From Erythrobacter sp. (GTDB lineage: Bacteria > Pseudomonadota > Alphaproteobacteria > Sphingomonadales > Sphingomonadaceae): a DNA stretch of 64,000 nt. The notes below the pieces were generated by a model that did not search any database, was not told the origin of the DNA, and saw only the letters and a list, made by a program, of their open reading frames with translations. The stretch lies in contig PNJY01000004.1 in the NCBI GenBank assembly GCA_013822125.1, positions 1 through 64,000 on the forward strand, read 5' to 3'. Of this stretch, positions 29,485 through 38,247 are shown piece by piece; the stretch's first letter is position 1, and each line of letters begins with the position of its first letter. Position numbers and translations under genes: made by a program.

Positions 29485-32400
29485 ATGTCGCCCGCGCAAG
29501 AGCCCGCCCGCTTTTCCCGTTTCGCCCCGCCGATCAGCCCGCCGACGCCGCTGAGAGAGGCGATAACGCAGGCCTGCCGCAGGCCGGAGCCCGCCTGCCT
29601 GCCGCCGCTGCTGGCCGAGGCACGCCTGCCCGATGGATTGCGCGCCAGCATCGCCGCCACCGCCGGCGCGCTCGTCGCAAGGCTGCGTGCCAAGGGGCAG
29701 AGTGGCGGGGTCGAGGGCCTGGTGGCGGAATACTCGCTCTCGAGCGAGGAGGGGGTGGCGCTGATGTGTCTCGCCGAAGCTCTGCTGCGCATCCCCGACA
29801 ATGCCACACGCGATGCGCTGATCCGTGACAAGATCGCGCGCGGCGACTGGCAATCGCACGTGGGCGATGGCCGCTCGATCTTCGTCAACGCCGCCACCTG
29901 GGGGCTGGTGGTATCGGGCAAGCTCGTGTCGCCGGTGAACGAGGGCGGGTTAACCGAAACGCTTGCTGGGCTGGTCAGGCGCTTTGGCGAACCGGTGATC
30001 CGCAGCGGCGTGAACATGGCAATGCGGATGATGGGTGAACAGTTCGTCACCGGCGAGACGATTGCCGAAGCGCTCAAGCGCGCGCGCGCGCAGGAGGCCA
30101 GAGGCTTCACCTACAGCTATGACATGTTGGGCGAAGCGGCGATGACCATGGCCGATGCCGAGCGATACTACCGCGATTACGACGCCGCGATCCACGCCAT
30201 CGGCAAGGTTGCGAGCGGCCGCGATGTCTATGCCGCGCCGGGCATATCGATCAAGCTTTCAGCGCTGCATCCGCGCTATGCCCGCGCGCAGTCCGCGCGC
30301 GTCACGGGCGAACTGCTGCCGCGCCTGCGCCAACTCGCGCTGCTCGCGCGCCATTACGGCATCGGCTTCAACATCGATGCCGAGGAGTCCGAAAGGCTCG
30401 AGATTTCGCTCGACCTGCTCGAGGCATTGGCGCTCGATCCGGTGCTGGAGGGCTGGCAGGGGCTGGGCTTCGTGGTGCAGGCCTATGGCAAGCGTTGCCC
30501 GTTCGTGATCGACTGGATTGCCGATCTGGCGCGGCGTTCGGGCCACCGCATCATGGTGCGGCTGGTCAAGGGCGCCTATTGGGACAGCGAGATCAAGCGT
30601 GCGCAAGTGGAAGGGCAGGAGGATTTCCCGGTCTTCACCCGCAAGGTCCACACCGATGTGTCCTATATCGCCTGCGCGAAGCGGCTGCTGGCCGCGCGCG
30701 AGCATCTTTTCCCGCAATTCGCCACGCACAATGCGCAGACGCTGGCGACGATCTACCACCTTGCGGGCGAGAGTTTCGCACCCGGCGATTACGAGTTCCA
30801 ATGCCTACACGGCATGGGTGAGGCGCTCTATGACGAGGTAGTCGGTCCGAGCAAGCTCGCCCGCCCTTGCCGCATCTATGCGCCCGTGGGCACGCATGAA
30901 ACGCTGCTCGCCTATCTGGTGCGCCGCCTGCTCGAAAACGGGGCCAATTCCTCCTTCGTCAACCGCATCTGGGACGAGGCGGTGACGGTGGAGGAGCTGG
31001 TCGCCGATCCGGTCACGCTGGCCGAGGCGACTTCGCCCGTGGGCGCGCCGCACCCGGTGATCGCCCTGCCGCGCGATCTCTATCCCGGGCGGCGCAATTC
31101 GCGCGGGCTCGATCTGGCGAGCGAGGCCGTGCTGGCCGATCTCTCGAAAGCGCTGACCCATAGCACTGGAACCGAGTGGCGCGCCGCGCCGCTGATCGCC
31201 GGCCTTGCCAAGCCGCGCCCCGCCGCGCCGGTTCTCAACCCCGCCGATCACCGCGATGTGGTGGGCGAGGTCGCATTCGCGCTGCCCGAAGATGCGCTGC
31301 TGGCGGCACGGGCTGCGCAGGCGGCGTTTGCATGCTGGGCGGCGACCCCGGTGGATGCGCGCGCCGCCTGCCTCGATCGCGCGGCCGACCTGCTCGAGGC
31401 GCGGATGGAAGCGCTGCTCGGCCTGATCGTGCGCGAGGCGGGCAAATCGCTCTCCAATGCCATTGGCGAGGTGCGCGAGGCAGTCGATTTCCTGCGCTAT
31501 TATGCGCGGGCCGCGCGCCAGACGCTGGGCGAGGACGCCCGCCCGATCGGGCCCGTCGCCTGCATCAGCCCGTGGAACTTCCCGCTCGCGATCTTCACCG
31601 GGCAGGTCGCCGCCGCGCTGGCCGCTGGCAATACGGTGCTGGCCAAGCCCGCCGAAGAGACCCCGCTGATCGCGGCGCATGCGGTCACCATCCTGCACGA
31701 GGCGGGTATCCCGCGCGACGTTCTGCAATTCGTGCCCGGCGATGGGGCGATCGGCGCGGCGCTGGTCGCCGCAGCCGAGGTTTGCGGAGTGATCTTCACC
31801 GGCTCGACCGAAGTGGCGCGGCTCATCAACGCGCAGCTTGCGGGGCGCGTGCTCGATGATGGTTCTCCGCTGCCGCTGATCGCCGAAACCGGCGGGCAGA
31901 ACGCGATGGTGGTCGATTCCTCGGCGCTGCCCGAACAGGTGGTGCGCGACGTCATCGCCTCTGCCTTCGACAGCGCAGGGCAGCGCTGTTCGGCGCTGCG
32001 CGTGCTGTGCGTGCAGGAGGATATCGCCGACAACCTGCTGGCTATGCTGCACGGAGCGCTGAGCGAGCTGCAGGTTGGCCAGCCCGATCGGCTCAGCACA
32101 GATGTCGGGCCGGTAATCAGTGCCGAGGCGCGCGCGGGCATTTGCGCGCATGTCGAGGCGATGCACACAGCGGGCTGCAAGGTCGAGCAGCTTGAGCTCG
32201 GCAGCGAGTGCGACAACGGCACCTTTGTTGCGCCGACGCTGATCGAAATCGACAACATTGGCCAGCTGCGGCGCGAGGTGTTCGGCCCAGTGCTGCATGT
32301 GCTGCGTTATCGGCGCGACGAACTGGGCGAAGTGATCGCCGCAATCAACGCGACGGGGTACGGGCTGACATTCGGGCTGCACAGCCGCATCGATGAGACC

Positions 32401-33015
32401 ATCACCGCGGTCACCAATGCCGCAGAGGCGGGCAATGTCTATGTCAACCGCAACCTGATCGGCGCTGTGGTGGGGGTTCAGCCGTTTGGAGGGCGCGGGC
32501 TATCGGGTACCGGGCCCAAGGCGGGCGGGCCGCTCTATTTGCGCAGGTTAGTGCGCTGCGCTGGAGAGCCTGAGCTGTGCATCGGTGCCTCCGAGGAGCT
32601 GCCCGGTCCGGTGGGGGAGCGCAACCTCTACGCACTACATCCGCGCGGGCGCGTCTTGCTAATCCCGGCAACTCCCGGCGGACTGACCGCGCAGCTGGCG
32701 GCGGTGGCGGATACGGGCAATACGCCGCTGCTGCTCGATACGCCGCAGGCGCGCGCGCTTGCCGGCGCTGTCCCGCAGGTCGAATGGTGCGCCAGCATCG
32801 AAGCGGGCCAGTTCACCCACGTACTGATCGAGCGCGACGGGCGCGATATCGTGCCGCTGCTCAAGGCTATTGCCGCGCGCGACGGACCGATTGCGACCGT
32901 GCAGCTGAGCGATGGGGAAGGCCGCTACCGGCTCGACTGGATGGTCGAGGAAGTCTCTATCTCGACCGACACCACCGCGGCGGGCGGCAATGCCACCCTG
33001 ATGGCACTGGTTTGA
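29485..33015 (+). CDS. putA: Bifunctional proline dehydrogenase / L-glutamate-gamma-semialdehyde dehydrogenase PutA
   Basis: YSYDMLGEAAMTMADAERYYRDYDAAIHAIG...GISIKLSALHPRY (PRODH); IACISPWNFPLAIFTGQVAAALAAGN...FDSAGQRCSALRVL (P5CDH). No N-terminal RHH domain seen. Confidence 0.95.
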   Translation: MSPAQEPARFSRFAPPISPPTPLREAITQACRRPEPACLPPLLAEARLPDGLRASIAATAGALVARLRAKGQSGGVEGLVAEYSLSSEEGVALMCLAEALLRIPDNATRDALIRDKIARGDWQSHVGDGRSIFVNAATWGLVVSGKLVSPVNEGGLTETLAGLVRRFGEPVIRSGVNMAMRMMGEQFVTGETIAEALKRARAQEARGFTYSYDMLGEAAMTMADAERYYRDYDAAIHAIGKVASGRDVYAAPGISIKLSALHPRYARAQSARVTGELLPRLRQLALLARHYGIGFNIDAEESERLEISLDLLEALALDPVLEGWQGLGFVVQAYGKRCPFVIDWIADLARRSGHRIMVRLVKGAYWDSEIKRAQVEGQEDFPVFTRKVHTDVSYIACAKRLLAAREHLFPQFATHNAQTLATIYHLAGESFAPGDYEFQCLHGMGEALYDEVVGPSKLARPCRIYAPVGTHETLLAYLVRRLLENGANSSFVNRIWDEAVTVEELVADPVTLAEATSPVGAPHPVIALPRDLYPGRRNSRGLDLASEAVLADLSKALTHSTGTEWRAAPLIAGLAKPRPAAPVLNPADHRDVVGEVAFALPEDALLAARAAQAAFACWAATPVDARAACLDRAADLLEARMEALLGLIVREAGKSLSNAIGEVREAVDFLRYYARAARQTLGEDARPIGPVACISPWNFPLAIFTGQVAAALAAGNTVLAKPAEETPLIAAHAVTILHEAGIPRDVLQFVPGDGAIGAALVAAAEVCGVIFTGSTEVARLINAQLAGRVLDDGSPLPLIAETGGQNAMVVDSSALPEQVVRDVIASAFDSAGQRCSALRVLCVQEDIADNLLAMLHGALSELQVGQPDRLSTDVGPVISAEARAGICAHVEAMHTAGCKVEQLELGSECDNGTFVAPTLIEIDNIGQLRREVFGPVLHVLRYRRDELGEVIAAINATGYGLTFGLHSRIDETITAVTNAAEAGNVYVNRNLIGAVVGVQPFGGRGLSGTGPKAGGPLYLRRLVRCAGEPELCIGASEELPGPVGERNLYALHPRGRVLLIPATPGGLTAQLAAVADTGNTPLLLDTPQARALAGAVPQVEWCASIEAGQFTHVLIERDGRDIVPLLKAIAARDGPIATVQLSDGEGRYRLDWMVEEVSISTDTTAAGGNATLMALV

Positions 33016-33017
33016 TC

Positions 33018-33063
33018 GAGTGATTTCGAGTGAAACGGAACATTTCACGACTCGGGAATCACG
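33018..33063. repeat. Structured hairpin repeat, copy A
   Basis: GAGTGATTTCGAG-TGAAACG-GAA-CATTTCA-CGACTCGGGAATCACG; shares outer stem with copy B at 48950-48996. Confidence 0.7.
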
Positions 33064-33074
33064 ATAAAACAAGA

Positions 33075-33130
33075 ACCTGGACCTGGACCTGGACCTGGAC
33101 CTGGATTTTGATTCAATCAAAATCCAGGTC
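33075..33130. terminator. Five ACCTGG tandem hexamers leading into a perfect 16-bp inverted repeat; likely bidirectional terminator
   Basis: (ACCTGG)x5 at 33075-33104; GACCTGGATTTTGATT-C-AATCAAAATCCAGGTC at 33098-33130; between convergent putA and DUF1499 gene. Confidence 0.7.
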
Positions 33131-33133
33131 TAG

Positions 33134-33871
33134 TCAGTCGGCCTCAAGCCTGCCCAGAAACGCCCTGATCCGCGCGGCGTTGACGCCGAAATCGCTGATA
33201 CCGATGCGGCTGACCGATCGCATGTTGACCACGCTCCCCTCCCCATCGGGCGCGGGCGTGACTTCGATCACGACATCATCGTAAAAGCGGATGAACGAAA
33301 CGCTCGCTGTGGCTTCCAGCCTGCCTTCGTCGGACGAAAAAGCGGCAATTTCCCACCCTTCTTCCAGCGCGATTCCGCGGGCGCGCTCCATAACCTCGGG
33401 CACGCTCAGCGCCACATGCAATGGCCTGAGCTCGGCATAGGCCTGACGGTGCAGCGCGCGCCAATTGTCCAGCGTTTCCACCCCGGCAAGATTGTCCGCG
33501 CGCAGGGCAAGCGCGCGAAACTGCGGCGGATTGGCCGGATCGGTGGTCACGTCGTGGATCGCAGGCACATCGCCTGCCGACATCGGCCTGCTGCCCAGGA
33601 ACCCGACCAGCGGCAATGCCAGCACGACAGCAGCGAGCGCCTTGCGCCGACCGGGTGCGGTCCGCCGCAGGGCCAGAAGCAGGCTCGCCAGCCCCGCCAG
33701 CAGGGCGACCAACGACAGCGCGCCGCCGATCAGCATCGCCATGAAGCCGCTCAGCTTCGCGACTACGTCATAGCGCGCCAGCGCCACGCCAATTGCAGCC
33801 AGGGCAAGCCCCGCCAGCGCCAGCCACAGCGCCCATTTGCCCAGCCTTGCGGCCCATCTGTTATCCGCCAT
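33134..33871 (-). CDS. DUF1499 family membrane protein
   Basis: Three hydrophobic segments then DVPAIHDVTTDPANPPQFRAL...VSFIRFYDDVVIEV...VNMRSVSRIGISDFGVNAARIRAFL. Confidence 0.9.
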   Translation of the reverse strand: MADNRWAARLGKWALWLALAGLALAAIGVALARYDVVAKLSGFMAMLIGGALSLVALLAGLASLLLALRRTAPGRRKALAAVVLALPLVGFLGSRPMSAGDVPAIHDVTTDPANPPQFRALALRADNLAGVETLDNWRALHRQAYAELRPLHVALSVPEVMERARGIALEEGWEIAAFSSDEGRLEATASVSFIRFYDDVVIEVTPAPDGEGSVVNMRSVSRIGISDFGVNAARIRAFLGRLEAD

Positions 33872-34020
33872 CTTGCGCGCCTCCCGCCCTGGCGTCCCTC
33901 ATGACCCCGCACGGTGCCCCCGGTCAACCGCCAAGGCCGATTCCGCATCCGAATGTAAGGATTGTGCCGGTGCAGCGACTATTTGAGTGACTGTGGCATG
34001 ATATCGACCGGAACCGCTTC

Positions 34021-34794
34021 ATGATTATTGCCGACGGCGGCCATTTGGCATGGCGGATCAACGACATCATGGGTAGTAGTCGTGAGGGGCACCCCGGCTG
34101 CTCTACCGGCAAGAGGAACTATCGCGCCAATGGACCCATCCAAGCAACCCCCGCCCCGCTCGCACCGCGGCGCGAAGGCCGCACGGTGACCGGCGCCGGG
34201 CCCCAAAGCCATGCCGGCACACTGGCCGACCCTCGCTTCCTCGCGGGGATTCGCGAGGAGATGCGCCGCTTCGCCATGCACCAGTTGCGCACCCGCGAAG
34301 AGGCAGAGGACGCCGTGCAGGAGGCGCTGGTCGGTGCGCTGAAGAATGCAGATAGCTTCGGTGGGCGTGCAGCCTTGCGCACCTGGATCTTTGCGATCCT
34401 GCGCAACAAACTGGCCGATATCCAGCGCCAGCGCCAACGCCAGCATGTGCCGACCGCGCCCGAAGCAATCGACGACACGCTCGACCAGGGCGACAACCCC
34501 GGCCTGTTCGACGGGAGGGGCCTGTGGCTCGAAACGCAGCGCCCCTCGCGCTGGGATCACCCCGAGAAGGACCTGCACGACCGCCAGTTCCTCGCGGTGT
34601 TCGATCACTGCCTCAATCGCCTGCCGCCGCAGCAAGGGCGGGTCTTCATGATGCGCGAAGTGCTTGAACTCGATACCGACGAAATCTGCGCCGAGCTGGG
34701 GCTCACGGCGGGCAACGTTCATGTCATCCTGCATCGCGCGCGGCTGGGCCTGCGGTCCTGCCTTGAACACAACTGGATCAACCAGGGAGCCTGA
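34021..34794 (+). CDS. ECF-type sigma-70 family RNA polymerase sigma factor (start uncertain)
   Basis: LRTREEAEDAVQEALVGALKNADSFGGRAALRTWIFAILRNKLADIQRQR...LPPQQGRVFMMREVLELDTDEICAELGLTAGNVHVILHRARLGLRSCL. Confidence 0.9.
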   Translation: MIIADGGHLAWRINDIMGSSREGHPGCSTGKRNYRANGPIQATPAPLAPRREGRTVTGAGPQSHAGTLADPRFLAGIREEMRRFAMHQLRTREEAEDAVQEALVGALKNADSFGGRAALRTWIFAILRNKLADIQRQRQRQHVPTAPEAIDDTLDQGDNPGLFDGRGLWLETQRPSRWDHPEKDLHDRQFLAVFDHCLNRLPPQQGRVFMMREVLELDTDEICAELGLTAGNVHVILHRARLGLRSCLEHNWINQGA

Positions 34795-34796
34795 CC

Positions 34797-35033
34797 ATGC
34801 TGACCGATTGCCATCAGGCGAGCGTTCTCATCTCGCAAGCGAGCGAACGCCGCCTGAGCCTGACCGAGCGTGCGCGGCTGCACCTCCATCTGGGCGTTTG
34901 CCGTGCCTGCCGCAATTTCGCGGCCGACTTGCCTGTCCTGGGAAAGGCGGCGCGCGCGCTGGCTGCGGGCCTGCCACAGTCTGGCGCCGAAGAAGGAGCC
35001 GGGGTAGAACCCCGGCCCGGAACGAAAGGGTAA
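34797..35033 (+). CDS. Small zinc-finger (zf-HC2) anti-sigma-like protein
   Basis: LTERARLHLHLGVCRACRNFAADLPVL: HxxxCxxC motif; directly downstream of ECF sigma. Confidence 0.8.
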   Translation: MLTDCHQASVLISQASERRLSLTERARLHLHLGVCRACRNFAADLPVLGKAARALAAGLPQSGAEEGAGVEPRPGTKG

Positions 35034-35039
35034 GCTGAA

Positions 35040-37190
35040 TTGAAACGACTGCTGATCATCCTCGCGCTGGCGCTCGCCGTGCTGGGCTTCTTCCTGTTCG
35101 ATCTGGGCGAGCTGCTGACGCTCGAGACGTTGAAGGCGAGGCTGGGCGATATCGATGCGTTCTACCGAGCCAATTCCCTGCTGCTGATCGCGATCTTCTT
35201 CGCCGCCTATGTCGCGATCACCGCCGCATCGGTGCCCGGCGCTGCGATCATGACGCTTGCGGCCGGGGCGATCTTCGGCGTGTTCACCGGCACGCTGGTG
35301 GTGTCCTTTGCTTCGAGCCTGGGGGCGACGCTGGCCTTCCTCGCCTCGCGCCATGTGCTGCGCGACTGGGTGCAGCAGCGCTTCGGCAACCGGCTGAAGG
35401 CGATCAACGAAGGGATCGAGCGCGACGGCGCGTTCTACCTCTTTTCGCTGCGCCTGGTGCCGGTGTTCCCCTTCTTCGTGATCAACCTGGTAATGGGCCT
35501 GACCCCGATCCGCACCTGGACCTTCTATTGGGTCAGCCAGGTCGGCATGTTCCTGGGCACGATCGTCTATGTCAATGCCGGCACACAGCTGGCGCGGATC
35601 GGGAGCCTGCGCGATATCGCCTCCCCAACTCTCCTTGCCAGCTTTGCAGCGCTGGGCCTGCTGCCCTGGATCGGCAAGTGGATCATGGCCGCGATCAAGC
35701 GCCGCCGGGTCTATGCCCGCTGGACGCGGCCCAAAAAGTTCGACCGCAACATGGTGGTGATCGGCGCGGGCGCGGCAGGCCTCGTCTCGTCCTATATCGC
35801 AGCCACGGTGAAGGCCAGTGTGACGTTGGTCGAAGCGGGCAAGATGGGCGGCGACTGCCTCAACTATGGCTGCGTGCCATCAAAGGCGCTGATCAAGTCG
35901 GCCCGCATCGCCGAGCAGATGCGCCATGCGAACCGCTATGGCCTTGCCGCCGCCGAACCGCAGTTCAGTTTCAAGGCGGTGATGCAGCGCGTGCACGATG
36001 TGATTGCCGCGATCGAGCCGCATGACAGTGTGGAGCGCTATACTGCGCTGGGTGTCGATGTGGTGAAAGGCTATGCCACGATCGTCGATCCCTGGACGGT
36101 CGAGATCGCGCGTGACGACGGCACGACGCAGCGCCTTGCCACACGCTCGATCGTGATCGCCGCCGGGGCCGAGCCTATTGTCCCGCCGCTGCCCGGGATT
36201 GAGGACAGCGGCTATCTCACCAGCGACACGCTGTGGGAGCACTTTGTCCGGCTCGACGAACTGCCGCGCCGCATCGTGGTGCTGGGCGGCGGACCGATCG
36301 GATGCGAGCTGTCGCAGGCATTCGCCCGGCTCGGGGCCGAAGTCAGCCAGGTCGAGATGGAATCGCGCCTGTTGCTGCGCGAGGACGACGATGTGAGCGA
36401 ACTGCTGCGCGCCGCGCAGGAACGGGCGGGCGTCACCGTGCTGACCGGGCACAAGGCGGTGGGGTTCGATGCGGTTGACGGTCAACGCCGCCTCATCCTC
36501 GAGCAGGACGGATCGCGCCGTACCATGGCATACGACGCGCTGATCGTGGCCATCGGGCGCAAGGCGCGGCTCAAGGGTTACGGGCTCGAGGAGCTGGGAA
36601 TCGAGACATCGGCCACCGTAATCACTGACGATTATCTGGCAACGATCTATCCCAACATCTATGCCGCCGGCGACGTTGCCGGACCGTTCCAGTTCACCCA
36701 CACCGCCGCGCACCAGGCCTGGTATGCCAGCGTCAACGCGCTGTTCGGCCAGTTCAGGCGGTTCAAGGCCGATTACCGGGTGATCCCCGCAGTCACCTTC
36801 ACCGACCCCGAAGTCGCGCGCGTCGGGCTCAACGAGCGGGAAGCTGAGGCGCAAGGCGTCGCGCATGAGGTCACGACCTTCCCGATGCACGAACTCGACC
36901 GTGCAATCGCCGAAAGCGCGATCACGGGTTTCGTCAAGGTTCTGACGGTGCCGGGCAAAGACCGGATATTGGGCGTCACGATTGTTGGCGAGCATGCGGG
37001 CGAGCTGCTCGCCGAATATGTGCTGGCGATGAAGTACAACCTGGGCCTGGGCAAGATACTGGGGACGATCCACTCCTATCCGACCATGGCGGAAGCCAAC
37101 AAGTACGCCGCCGGCGAATGGAAGCGCGCGCATGCGCCCCAGCGGCTGCTCAAACTGGTCGGGTGGTATCATACCCAGCGCAGGGGATGA
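35040..37190 (+). CDS. TVP38/TMEM64 (VTT) domain fused to pyridine nucleotide-disulfide (MerA/Lpd-like) oxidoreductase
   Basis: N-terminal membrane domain (AAITAASVPGAAIMTLAAGAIFGVFTGTLVVSFASSLGATLAFLASRHVL), C-terminal MVVIGAGAAGLVSSYIAA...KMGGDCLNYGCVPSKALIKSA. TTG start. Confidence 0.9.
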   Translation: MKRLLIILALALAVLGFFLFDLGELLTLETLKARLGDIDAFYRANSLLLIAIFFAAYVAITAASVPGAAIMTLAAGAIFGVFTGTLVVSFASSLGATLAFLASRHVLRDWVQQRFGNRLKAINEGIERDGAFYLFSLRLVPVFPFFVINLVMGLTPIRTWTFYWVSQVGMFLGTIVYVNAGTQLARIGSLRDIASPTLLASFAALGLLPWIGKWIMAAIKRRRVYARWTRPKKFDRNMVVIGAGAAGLVSSYIAATVKASVTLVEAGKMGGDCLNYGCVPSKALIKSARIAEQMRHANRYGLAAAEPQFSFKAVMQRVHDVIAAIEPHDSVERYTALGVDVVKGYATIVDPWTVEIARDDGTTQRLATRSIVIAAGAEPIVPPLPGIEDSGYLTSDTLWEHFVRLDELPRRIVVLGGGPIGCELSQAFARLGAEVSQVEMESRLLLREDDDVSELLRAAQERAGVTVLTGHKAVGFDAVDGQRRLILEQDGSRRTMAYDALIVAIGRKARLKGYGLEELGIETSATVITDDYLATIYPNIYAAGDVAGPFQFTHTAAHQAWYASVNALFGQFRRFKADYRVIPAVTFTDPEVARVGLNEREAEAQGVAHEVTTFPMHELDRAIAESAITGFVKVLTVPGKDRILGVTIVGEHAGELLAEYVLAMKYNLGLGKILGTIHSYPTMAEANKYAAGEWKRAHAPQRLLKLVGWYHTQRRG

Positions 37191-37238
37191 ACGGATGACC
37201 TAATACGTTCACGATCAAGGCAGTGTAACCAAGCTCGC

Positions 37239-37601
37239 ATGCGCAGCGAATCATTGTCCGTGATGTGGCTGAAGACCCTGCTCATAGTACTTTTGGCCGG
37301 ATTGATGGCGTCTGCTCAGGCTGCCGCATCTCCGGCAACGCCGACTGACAGCCACACATACTGCGCCGGCTGCTGCGATGACGAACCGGTCGATTGCAAG
37401 GCCACCGCCGCAGCCTGCAAGCGCATCTGTGGGGCTGCAGCGCTGTTCGACGGCCCGCGATTGACGGTTCCCGCCACACATATGACGCCGGAAGGTCCAG
37501 ATAGGACGGAATTTTACCCCTTCTCCGCAAGACCGGACGTGCCACCCCCGCGAATGGCAGCAACTCCGTTTATGCAAGTTTCTATTTTTTTGGAGAATTA
37601 A
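37239..37601 (+). CDS. Cys-rich secreted hypothetical protein (start may be internal, e.g. MWLKTLL)
   Basis: MWLKTLLIVLLAGLMASAQAAA signal peptide followed by YCAGCCDDEPVDCKATAAACKRIC (6 Cys). Confidence 0.65.
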   Translation: MRSESLSVMWLKTLLIVLLAGLMASAQAAASPATPTDSHTYCAGCCDDEPVDCKATAAACKRICGAAALFDGPRLTVPATHMTPEGPDRTEFYPFSARPDVPPPRMAATPFMQVSIFLEN

Positions 37602-37602
37602 G

Positions 37603-37734
37603 ATGAATGTTTTCGCAAAGATCATCGCGCTTGGAGCGCTTCTGACGTCGGGTGCTGCCTTCGCGGCGACCCCGTCGGGCTTTACCGAGGCTTGCTGCGC
37701 ACTTGCCGCATGTTGCGGCCTGCCTTGCTGCTAG
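37603..37734 (+). CDS. 43-aa Cys-rich secreted peptide (not in ORF track)
   Basis: MNVFAKIIALGALLTSGAAFAATPSGFTEACCALAACCGLPCC; GGAG Shine-Dalgarno upstream; signal-peptide-like N-terminus; 6 Cys in the last 15 residues. Confidence 0.7.
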   Translation: MNVFAKIIALGALLTSGAAFAATPSGFTEACCALAACCGLPCC

Positions 37735-37744
37735 GTGATTGAGG

Positions 37745-37774
37745 GACCGGGGCTGGCACAAACCGGCCCCGGTC
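37745..37774 (+). terminator. Hairpin (attenuator/terminator-like) between Cys-rich peptide and DoxX-like gene
   Basis: GACCGGGGC-N12-GCCCCGGTC perfect 9-bp stem followed by TTGCCTT. Confidence 0.6.
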
Positions 37775-37824
37775 TTGCCTTCCGACGAGAGGTTGCGCGC
37801 GCTGCGCCGCATGGGAGATATCGC

Positions 37825-38247
37825 ATGAAAGCTCAAAGTTTACTGCTGCTCCGGATCGGGACCGGATTGTTGCTGGTTATCTGGGGCGCGATCCGGCTTG
37901 CCAGTCCGGAAACGGGCACCGGTGTCAGCATGAAATATTATTCCGGTTTCGCCGCGGCTGAAGTCGTGCAATTGGCATGGGGTGGTATCTTGCTGGTCGT
38001 AGGCGTGCTCACGGTCCTCGGCCTGTTCCGCCGTTTCGTTTATCCTGCACAGGCGGTGATACTGGTGAGCGGCGCCTTCTCGATATGGAAATATCTGCTC
38101 GACCCGCTTGGGCTCTGGCTGCTCGACAGGGAGACCAGCCAGGTACTGTTTTTCCCATCACTGGCCGTGGCCGCGGCGACATTGGTCCTGATCGCATTCC
38201 GCGAAGATGATCGCCTCGCTATCGACAGATTGCTGGGGCGAACTTGA
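37825..38247 (+). CDS. DoxX-like small membrane protein
   Basis: MKAQSLLLLRIGTGLLLVIWGAIRLASPETGTGVSMKYYSGFAAAEVVQLAWGGILLVVGVLTVLGLFRRFVYPAQAVILVSG: four-TM DoxX-like pattern. Confidence 0.7.
   Translation: MKAQSLLLLRIGTGLLLVIWGAIRLASPETGTGVSMKYYSGFAAAEVVQLAWGGILLVVGVLTVLGLFRRFVYPAQAVILVSGAFSIWKYLLDPLGLWLLDRETSQVLFFPSLAVAAATLVLIAFREDDRLAIDRLLGRT

Noticed and set aside
30805-32382. 525-aa minus-strand ORF
   Set aside because: Antisense to PutA; low-complexity reverse-frame composition.
33075-33104. CRISPR-like or protein-coding (TW)n repeat
   Set aside because: Six-bp units with no spacers; lies after the putA stop and within a terminator-like structure, so neither CRISPR nor a coding repeat.
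34797-38247. Complete bufferin (BufABCD) operon
   Set aside because: Cys-rich exported peptides and a DoxX-like protein are present, but no DUF692/MNIO or DUF2063 gene is visible, so only resemblance is claimed.
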